DNA of 64,000 nucleotides. Source: Trissonchulus latispiculum (lineage: Eukaryota; Nematoda; Enoplea; Enoplida; Ironidae). Numbering within the stretch: position 1 is the first letter of the stretch; every line of letters begins with the position of its first letter. The DNA is taken from the NCBI GenBank assembly GCA_030248195.1, contig JASAND010022912.1:1-64000 (forward strand). Reading direction: 5' to 3'. The translations under genes and the position numbers were made by a program. This document shows, in pieces, positions 55,719 to 64,000 of the stretch. Under the pieces are notes generated by a model. The model was not told the origin of the DNA and ran no database searches. It worked only from the letters and a program-made list of their open reading frames with translations.

Positions 55719-58700
55719 GTAAGTTGCATTGCGAAATCTTCACTACTATTTGATGTTTTGATACTCAGATATTTATGTTTGTTAGTTGTTACGCTAATAC
55801 TTGGACAGTGCTTGGTTGCGTTATTATTACCTGGCCGGGTGACCACAGTAATAGTAGGCCGGGTGGTCAAAGTTCCAATCGCACAAGTCCATAAATAAGG
55901 GTCCAGGGTTCATAGGAATTTATATGAATTTCATAAAAATATTATATTTTAAATAAAACCACTGGAACCGCTTACACTCGGAACTGTATAAAATATGTCA
56001 GTGAATTTTGAAGACTAAAAGACTACAATGCTGGTTTAAGAAATTCGAAACATTTTATTTTGCAGTTAAGAACACCCGCCTCCATCTAATTACCGACGGT
56101 TTATTTTCCCATTTACTCAATCCGTAGGTTATGTGAGCATAGACGTCGGCAAGTTTAATACTTAGGCGGTGTAACATCCATATCCAACAACCCCAAAAGG
56201 AAGCAGCCGACCAGCTCTAAGAAGGATGTTGGCCACTGACTGGCCTGCTGTCTCAGACATGACCAGTACGTCGTCAGAGGACACGGACGGTTTGAAGTAC
56301 TTCGAGGATTTGACAACAGATTTGAGGCAACTGGAAGAATTAGTTTTGAATAATCGCAACATTGGGGTGAAGAAGTATATGTAAGCCACTTCTGTGTTTT
56401 AGTAGAAACTTGTTGTCAGATTGTTGGCCTATAATTAATGATTGCCGAAACTATTTTTGGATCGGCATCCATGATAAACTGGACGAAGGCCATCTGCAGA
56501 TGGACACTGGCGGTTGCGTTCCTGGCCATTTGTACGACAAACTTTCTGAAAGAGATTGGTACTATGAACGAAATAAAGAAATAGGTCACTGTGCTTCAGA
56601 CTGCTTTACTATGGAAGTTCAAAAAGGAGACTACATGTTGATAGATTTGCCTTGCGACAAGAAATTGCCGTTTGTATGCGAAATTCAAGAAATAAGCTTT
56701 GATGAATGTCAGAATTTTTCAAAGTAAGTTAATACTTGTAACGGGAGATATGCAATTGCTTACGCTACATGAACACTAAGGAAGAGCTTAAAGATTCGCC
56801 AAAAAATTGACGCTAGTAAGTTATTCCATAACCGCCTAAAAGTCTGTTTCATGTCTATATTTAATATTGTAGCTATTGGTTGAAGCGTTGTTAAAACATA
56901 CTCATTCCGTCGTGTGCTAAGCATGGTATAATCAAATCTTTAAACCCAAGTATAACAGCTATAAAAGTGTTTTTATTCCGCTGGAGCGGAATATATTCCC
57001 CGGCTTTGTTGTATGAAGTGCATGTATGTTTTTGAAATTTTCCAATGCCTCCCCTATCTTTAACACATGGGCTAGTATATGTATTTTTAAAGTCAACCAA
57101 AAACAATAAAAGTAACGGTATCCGCTTTTGGAAAAAATGCATCGGAGTCTGTTCCTAAGTTTCATTGAGTTTTGTTGCATAAATTTTTTGAAATAAAGCA
57201 ATACGTTTTGGCATTATTTGTAGCTCAAATACTCCACAGCCGTTTATCGATTGGTCAACGTTCACAGACAAATTTCACTAATAATTAGCAGAATTGCACA
57301 CGAAATTGAGATTAGCAGACCACTAATATTTTGATTAGTTACGACTAGGTATTTAACTAGCAATAAATGTAGGCCAACTAATTCTGAATTTAATTTCGTG
57401 CTCGGCCTGGTTTTGGGAATCACCTGAGAAATCTATACAAAAGAAGTTGAAATGGTGTAGTGGGTAAGACATTTCGTTGCCACCGCAATGACCCGAGTAC
57501 GATTCTCGGTTGAATCTGATTCTTGATTTTACAAACGGTTTAAAAGAGACATACAGAAGTTTAATGCAGGTGCTTAATATGTTAAAAGAAGATACTGAAC
57601 TTTATTCGAGCTGGTTATAGAACGTGGTCTGTAAACATGAAGACTTTACAAAACTTTTGGGGCACCAAAATTTAGGAGGTTACGAAAAAATGGCTTCTAT
57701 TTTTCCCTGTGCCCAAAATTTTCAAGACATTCTGTGGAATACACTCTGTGGAAGGTGTTTCAAATTAGATTTTACATACATGAAAATCTATACGGTTGAT
57801 GATAGTGTGATGTAATTGACAAATTCGAATCCGGAAATCTTATTTACGATTTCGATACGTCAATAGCTCAAAAGCGGAATATTGCCCCCTTTTAGAGGCA
57901 TACTTGTTATTTTATTTCTGCAGCAGGTCAGATCAACGTAATGGTGTTAACTGCACCGCAGCGCTGGATGAAGAATCCAAAGAAGTCTATTACAATATAG
58001 AATTTGGTGGTGCTGCTTGGCGTTACCGCCTTCTAGTCGGCTACCCCGTTTGTTCTATTTTCGCCTTCGTTTCAAGTAAGTACAATGAAAGCGTGCACAC
58101 TAGTGTTGTAGAAAAAATTTGTTCTTCGTGTGCGCGCTTCCAGCCAGAGCAAACCTTGTTTCGGTATTCGGGTTTATTACTAAGCTAATTTCAGAAATAT
58201 ATACTTTAGTAGAACGAGTTGTCTGAGTTGCTGCCTATCCTTGAAGCGTTCAAACGTGTACGCTATTGGTCGGAAATTATAGTAAAGACAGACCATTTTC
58301 TGACATTTAGCAGTTTACGTCTGCCTTTGCAAATCAGACTTTGCCAAGGAAATTTGCTTAATTAATTAATTAATTAAATTTGCTTAATTAATTTCTACTA
58401 AGCTACCAATAGCAAACAGACAGGTAGCATTTTAAATAAGCCCATCCTTGTAATTTACTTCGGAATAATTTTTGTTAATCTTAGGCGTCATAAATCTTAT
58501 TGTCTTGGCCTCACCAATGTTACGAGAACAGCCTATATGGATATACTTGCGGATGGTTACGATTAGCGATATCCTTCTTACGGTTGTCTTTTGCTCTGTT
58601 TATGTTGGTCATGTAGCGAACTTGGAAAACACATATCGATACAGATGCTATGAAGCTTACATAAGGCCAGTTATCGCACGCTGGTCACAACACTTTGCAG

Positions 58701-59371
58701 GCTCCGTCTTATGTCTTGTAACGGGCGAAAGGTTTCTAGCTCTGGTTATGCCGATTAAATTTAAAGAACTACCTATGTCAACCTATCCAAAATCTGTGTT
58801 GGTTGGGTTGATGTTGGGAAACATACTCTGTGCGTTACCGGCAGCCTTTGAGCTCCAGGTTGTAAATAGCTACAAGAATTTTTACAAGCTGCAACCTAAT
58901 TCTCAAATCACAGAAGGAAAGCTTTGGCAGGCTTATCTTCTCTTTACTGACTGGGGCCTCAGGTTCAGTTATGTCATCATTATTTTTATTCTCTGCATTG
59001 CTATCAGCGTCGCCTATGTAAGAATTAAAGGGAAAATGGCTAAGCAAACCAATAAAGAAGTTGACTTTGCTTATGACATTACACTAATGCTTATGATCAC
59101 TGCATTGGCCTTTGCTTTGGCCAATTGTGCCATGCTCTCGTGCAATTTGGTTGACCGTTTATTGAAACTAAATGTGGAGCAATCACGGTGGAATCAAATC
59201 TCCTGTTGCGCCGCCGACATTTTCACCATAATCAATTCAGGGATCAACTTTCCCATTTACATAATCTTTAATCAGAGCTACCGCAGAGCTGCACTGACCA
59301 TGGTAAAACAAGTAGTTCCTCATCAAAGCAAAGTCACTGATGAAACGACCGACCAGCCAAAAGCAACTTAA
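55489..59371 (+). CDS. C-type lectin domain fused to a rhodopsin-like seven-helix receptor (four exons)
   Basis: Exons 55489-55718, 56403-56723, 57927-58075 and 58485-59371 join through GT-AG introns in matching phases (2, 2, 1). They give exactly 529 codons including the stop. Residues 1-24 form a signal peptide (ATILYLLLFF). About 26-178 is a C-type lectin domain: CPKQW, AEQYCKSYGGHL, FWIGIHD, paired cysteines, PFVCE. The calcium-site WND and EPN/QPD motifs are absent, so sugar binding by the standard mechanism is doubtful. After a short linker come seven helices: Asn 237 in helix 1, Asp 262 in helix 2, GERF (Arg 316) replacing DRY, and NFPIY replacing NPxxY. There is no CWxP and no loop-2 cysteine. 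The product should be a plasma-membrane sensor with a lectin-like head. The ligand is unknown. The helices recall invertebrate peptide receptors in a general way only. A decayed paralogue lies at 410-4561. Confidence 0.85.
56403..56723 (+). CDS. Receptor exon 2: second half of lectin domain
   Basis: The acceptor TTTTAG at 56397-56402 completes the split Thr codon. The exon contains NYFWIGIHDKLDEG, several cysteines (GGCVPGH, HCASDCF) and DLPCDKKLPFVCE. The donor is GTAAG at 56724. Where many lectins have W-N-D before the penultimate cysteine, this has L-I-D. Confidence 0.85.
57446..57519 (+). tRNA. tRNA-like sequence in the receptor intron, probably SINE-derived
   Basis: It has an A-box-like TGGTGTAGTGGGTAAGAC, an anticodon-loop-like TTGCCAC (glycine GCC) and a good T-stem, CCGAG-TACGATT-CTCGG. 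The acceptor stem does not pair. It lies in intron 2 of the receptor gene. Most likely a tRNA-derived repeat. Confidence 0.45.
57927..58075 (+). CDS. Receptor exon 3: linker and start of helix 1
   Basis: The acceptor is a tandem CAGCAG (57921-57926); either CAG keeps the frame and changes the junction by one residue. The exon gives NCT (sequon), an acidic linker and FGGAAWRYRLLVGYPVCS leading into helix 1. The donor is GTAAG at 58076, phase 1. Confidence 0.85.
58485..59371 (+). CDS. Receptor exon 4: helices 1-7 and tail
   Basis: The acceptor TTAATCTTAG precedes 58485. The frame runs 295 codons plus stop (TAA 59369-59371) with no interruption. It encodes the rest of helix 1 to helix 7 and a short hydrophilic tail rich in Thr/Lys. 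Loop 3 is short and basic (RIKGKMAKQTNK), suited to G-protein contact. Confidence 0.9.
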
Positions 59372-59818
59372 AGCGGTTGCTTTTGGTGCCTTTCCTTTGC
59401 AGATGGATCTGATCAAATTGAAAATAGCTGACACCTTAAATAATTACTTTTTCAGCTTCGAGAAACATATCGCACAGTCCAATTTCTTCTAGAAACCTAC
59501 TTTCTCGTTTATTTTACTTATTCCGGCATCTCGCTAGATGCTACATAGTCAGGAGTATATTACAAAGATCTAGTCTGCTTTTATTTGTTAAAAATAACTA
59601 CGCGATGAACTGTCTCCATGGTCTTAACGGTCTTCATCTATGAGATGATATTGTACTCACCAAGTTTTAAGACTTGCATTAGCCAATGCAGTATATTAGT
59701 AAACGGGATTATGTGCTTTGCCATTTCCATATACAATGTTTAATCCATATGTTTAATATCCATGTTTAATCCATATGTTTAACACCGTTTGGAGAGATAT
59801 AACTGAAGTGGCATTATT

Positions 59819-59824
59819 AATAAA
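59819..59824 (+). terminator. Candidate polyadenylation signal of the receptor gene
   Basis: AATAAA about 450 bases after the stop codon. A second AATAAA lies at about 60036. Either could end the transcript. Confidence 0.4.
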
Positions 59825-60559
59825 AATGGTTTAAATGGTAATAACTGTGCAATGTTCTGAAAACGTAGCCTCCACTTTCAAGATCTTCATAGTTCATACT
59901 TCTATAATTTGTATAATGTTTCTAATTCGGTGGAACTAGCACAAGCTTTGACCTGTTTACTTTTTTCTCGCTTTGAGTGCACATGTCCATTTGATTTAAT
60001 GTTGTGGAGTTGTACTTGCATTATTATTTGGTTGCAATAAAAATAATTACACAATTACCTTTATCTCTAAACAAACTTGTAACGACGCCGCTGGTTACTT
60101 CGGTTAATGATAAGGTTGCAATATTGAGCAAGATACACTTAGTAGGACATTTTCCAACTGCAGTAATCTTAGAAACTACGTAAATTATAATTAGTGTCCA
60201 AGGGAAAGTCTAACTAGAGTTCATCCTAATCATCCTAAACAAGATCATCCTAATAAGAACATAAACTATCGGATAATGAGATTCAGTCTCCGATTATGCC
60301 AGTGTTACAGTGGGGTCAGTCACTAGCGGAGCTATTCACGAAAATGTGGAGTGGTGCAGCTTCGAAAATACTTTTGGCAGGGAGAGGCCCTTTATGCTCA
60401 GTAGGTAGGTAGGTATAGATGAAACATAGCTTAATTAACTGACGGGACATTTGTCGAATACATTCAGAATACATTTGTCAGGACTATTTCTACTTGTTTT
60501 GACAAAAAGTCCGGACATGTCGGTTAGAAGTTTTAGTGTGAGACAAAAGTTATCTCGGA

Positions 60560-60700
60560 AAAAATTAGTCTCAGACAAGTCTCGCAGTAATAAATATTAG
60601 TCTCGGACATGTCTCTGGACTAAAAATATTAGTCTGGGACATGTCAGACACTAGCAAATACCTTAGTCTCGGACTAATTCCTGTTAGTCCGGACTCGCTC
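60560..60700. repeat. Four degenerate copies of a 33-bp unit
   Basis: ATTAGTCTC(A/G)GACA(A/T)GTCTC-like words recur at about 60564, 60596, 60629 and 60663, a period of 32-34 bp, with more distant GTCCGGACATGTC words just before and GTCCGGACTC after. A minisatellite. Confidence 0.7.
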
Positions 60701-60984
60701 TACATATCACGGTGAGTTCAACGTGACGGACCAATTACAAAAACCTCATCCACGGGTTGTTGAAAAATTCTCAATTGTAGAACTTGCTAAAAATTTCTTA
60801 GACTGTAAACTGCATTACTATTGCCTTTATAAACTCAGTTTGTGCTATTAGTGTGTCGAGTAATAAACCTATGGTTTATTTATTTTGTTGTTAATACTAT
60901 CCAACAATGTAATTAAAATTGTACCAAAGTATCTTCATAAAGACAGAAAAAGAACAGACAGACAATATAGACGACGTCCTGTAG

Positions 60985-61310
60985 AAATTGCAAGACGGAA
61001 TAGTTAAGGCATTGGACTGAGAATAGAAGGTCAGAGGTTCTATTCTCTTCATAATCCATAATCGCCATAATGATGCTACTTTGTTTCCTTGAGCAAGAAA
61101 CTTTACCTCCTCCTGTCGGAAAAGGCGTAAACTTGGAGACCCCATGTGCAACCCAGCTGGGTCAGCGCGCAGTGAAAAACCTTTAATCCACTATTGTCAA
61201 GAGTAGGGCGCGAAGTTCCCGATGGAAGGTACCCCGTTGGGCCAGCAAGCTCCGATATTGTGCCGTTGTGTCTGCCAGGAGATGCTGGCTGCACAAAGCC
61301 ATTTGCTCAA
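60985..61310 (+). repeat. tRNA-derived SINE
   Basis: The head AGTTAAGGCATTGGACTGAG resembles the D-arm to anticodon arm of Leu/Ser-type tRNAs. A worn B-box (AGGTTCTATTCTC) follows 40 bases later. Then comes TCCTTGAGCAAGAAACTTTA, a phrase like the conserved core found in several animal SINE families (from memory), and about 200 bp of unique body. No coding potential. Confidence 0.6.
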
Positions 61311-63020
61311 ATCTAGATATTTTTAACATTTTTAAACATTTTTAAAAGTACAGATCGGTTGTTTTGCATGGAGAAAAGGCGCCTAAACGAGCATGTTTTG
61401 CATTTGTAATCAGTGAACATCACTGAACAATTTAGTTATACTCAATAGATAGACCGTCGAATGTACTCTACTCATCTCGGTTAGTTGGCGTTCACTTCTG
61501 CAAACTAGACATTAAGTCAAAAGCAGGTTTGATGAAGTTTCTGTTAGTTTGATTTGAACATCAATTTCTCGAATACTACTAGACGCATTTGCGTAATATT
61601 TGACAGGATAAAAAATCGGCGGGACATATTTTGAAAAAATGTTCTAGTCGCTAGAAAATTAGTGCACAGATGAGAATGTTCGTGTCAGCGTGCATTCAGC
61701 GAAATTTCTACCACAAAAAGCCTAAATGTGTCTCACTAACATTAAACACAAAATATCATTCAAATGACAGCATTATGATTCTCATAATATTTGCTCATAG
61801 TAAATCACTAAATTCCGTAAATCGTTTAGGTTTGACATCCGCATTCTTTCAGCTTTTGTCGTCATTTTTACGAAAATTGTAACTGCATACAATTGCCAAT
61901 TATTCACGTGTATGCTCTCCGATGTATGTGCGTATGTGCGTCTCCAAAAACTTTTTGAGTACACCATCATAGCGAGATTATCCTAAACCGAACACTGCTG
62001 AAAGTGAAAAACAAATAGCAAAAAAGACAAAATTTTTTTCAAAAAAACACCTGCCACCAGCCCAATTCTAAAACCAAAGAGTTTGTGTGTAAAACTCCAG
62101 AAAAAATTGGAAATTATATTTATTTCCAGGAATCCTGTTGAATATGTCGAAAACATGCTGTCTAGGCTAAGGCTTCAAATCTTCAAAATTTGGCATGAAA
62201 AATTTTAGCATGTCTAATCTGCACAACCTCTATATAACGGTGAACTCAAAATGTTTTAATGGGCTAAAGAGCACTCTGAAATCAGAACCTTTTCTTCGTC
62301 CTTGATATTTCCAGAATTATGGATTCTATTAGAATGTTTTTATGTACATAGCCAGAACAACAGTTCCATTATCCTGATTGACTGATAAAGATGAACGACA
62401 TTTGAAACCATGCATTCACTGTATAATGTTACTATTATAACATTCGCTACTCTTCATGTATGTACTAATTGGAATCCAAGACCATGAACTTCAGCTGCCA
62501 ACATCAGTGCCCTAGTAACGTTGCCAGAAAGTGCATTAGAAAGGGCTAATTTTTCACTTCTTTTGTTTTAGTTTTACTCAAGCATCAGGTTTCGCTTATA
62601 ATGCAATTTTTCTATTTCATAAGGTGGGAAACCCCATGGCTTTGTCAAAGCACCGGGCTGGTAGCAGAATGAGCATGTTAAGGAAATTTTTTGATTACAC
62701 TGAACACTTAGCGAGTAATCTCCCATTAGCGTTGTCCCCTGGCCGTTTAGAGGGCTGTAGCCGGTGTGGTCTGGTCAGTTTCGGGACGGAGTTTCGGTGA
62801 AAAAACGTTGAAACCATAAGGCTCAGCCCGCTGCAAGGCCCTCCCATTATAATAGTGAAAATGTATAGCTTCATACATGCTTCCAAAACCCACTCATGCC
62901 TTTTCCCGCTTGCGTTATGTAGTCGCGCTTACTATCACAATGGTTGAATTTACCCAGCAAACGGTGAGATCCTTTGATTAGCATAAAAATCACTCCGTGA
63001 ACTGAAACGAGCTACCGAGT
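61311..63020. other. Non-coding stretch
   Basis: No gene or well-formed element is recognised. 61555-61630 is a diverged relative of about 37830-37910. Confidence 0.4.
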
Positions 63021-63029
63021 ATTATGTTA

Positions 63030-64000
63030 ATGGCGAATTATTAATAAATAAAGGATAAACAGATATCTTCCTCTCAAAGTTTGAGAATGTGTAATGAAGT
63101 TGCTTTGATCTGAATTAAAGTTTGCTTTTCCTTTGCTTTTTGTTTGACCTAGTCGGTTAGGGCTCCAATAGCAACTTGATCCTTTACACGGAGGGTCGGC
63201 GCGTCTGCTGAGATCAGCAAACTTAGACACAGGATTGCCAAAAGGTGGTTTGTCCAAAATCGGGTATCCTTGTAGCCAACCTGAGTGGGGTCTTGGTGGT
63301 GAGTTCGTTTGGTAAGAGGGGAGTGATTCACAGGATATCAGTGAAAACAAGCGGGGTCGATGCTTGTCTTTCTTTGAGGCTCAGCGGTATCAGTTCACAA
63401 CAGTGAGTTCCGATACGTATCTTGATAAACTGATCAAGATTTACAACTGGACAGTTTTTCTGGACTCCTTCAGTGATCAGGGATTAAGATCTCTAACTCG
63501 AGATCCTTCACTTACTTGTACAGGGAAAGGTTGATCCTGATTCCAAGGGTTCTAGCCGATGACTGTACCCTAGATTAAACGCTTTCTAAGGTACACTTAA
63601 ATTTATTAAGAAGAATTCTCACAGTTACAATGATTATGATAATAAAATAATAATAATAATAATAATGATAATACGTTGCGCTAATGAGACTATCAACAAT
63701 GAGACAATATTCTCCACTGAAATATAGGTTTACAGATACTGAATACAGGTTACAGGGTTGCCAGAGTTGCCAGTTCTGAGATAAAATTCTTAATTACTTT
63801 TAATTGAGGGACAAGACTTTAGATTATGACTCTTCGTTATTACCTCTTCTTCTTCTCTTTCTGTACTCTTATTCTCAGCTATGATATCCTACTGCTAAAC
63901 TCTGTGCTTTCCCTATATGCTTGTGTTCTTGTAGTCTATTCCTTTATCAGTCCTTTAGAACAAGGACAACACTAATAATAATTATCAATGATAATAATAA
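63030..64000 (-). repeat. Retroelement-like repeat, copy 2 of 2 (cut by the window end)
   Basis: The reverse complement aligns with 52330-53220, including CTGGCAACTCTGGCAA, ATCGACCCCGCTTG, CCACCAAGACCCC, GGTTGGC and CCCGATTTTGGACA. Its homologous frame (PILDKPPFGNPVSKF against PILDTSPFEDPVPKF) keeps similarity at the protein level but is otherwise worn. An AAT/ATT microsatellite at about 63640-63670 lies in it. Confidence 0.5.

Noticed and set aside
1..64000. CRISPR arrays, phage genes or bacterial operons
   Set aside because: No regular short repeats with unique spacers and no prokaryotic gene organisation; the content is eukaryotic.

Overview
The window is animal nuclear DNA, AT-rich and dense with transposons. 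The evidence is a spliced receptor gene with GT-AG introns and conserved phase, several LTR retrotransposons, hAT-like and other inverted-repeat elements, tRNA-derived repeats and microsatellites. There are no operons or bacterial signals. I cannot fix the species. A flatworm or other invertebrate is plausible, but only by general resemblance.

Host genes: two related copies of one receptor gene lie about 51 kb apart on the + strand. The right copy (55489-59371, four exons, intact frame, 528 codons) joins a signal peptide and a C-type lectin domain to a rhodopsin-like seven-helix receptor. The left copy (410-4561, its start cut off or lost) keeps the lectin end, the first-helix exon and a full 7TM exon. 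It also has a one-base frameshift and has lost a splice acceptor AG, so it is probably a decaying paralogue.

Between them is a transposon graveyard with some very young insertions. The centrepiece is a complete Ty3/gypsy-class element at 10952-20549, with 222-bp LTRs that look identical and a 4-bp AATT target duplication. It lies inside an older, ruined gypsy element (gag and integrase remnants at 20805-23224). Its coding order is extraordinary: Gag with a zinc knuckle, then a glycoprotein-like ectodomain with signal peptide and membrane anchor, then aspartic protease, RT-RNase H and integrase. After integrase comes an ORF with a NADAR-like (ADP-ribose/NAD-linked) domain and an SGNH/GDSL hydrolase-like domain. 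A second young gypsy element (minus strand, 29934-33604, 145-bp LTRs, TTATT duplication) has one long gag-pol frame from which the integrase core is cleanly missing.

Other repeats are two large fold-back palindromes (9091-10131 and 42620-43817), a hAT-like MITE with 8-bp duplication (27484-28173), a TTAA-flanked CpG-rich MITE (39332-39521), a MITE pair (2302-2635; about 40225-40485), an inverted pair of LTR-like sequences with conserved CCAAT and GC boxes, CTGAAA arrays, SINE/tRNA-like units, and a diverged repeat pair at about 52.3-53.2 kb and 63.0-64.0 kb. A likely retroelement leader at 48.3-48.9 kb carries six perfect alternating heat-shock-factor half sites and a set of GGCC hairpins. 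Long stretches between these hold no recognisable gene.
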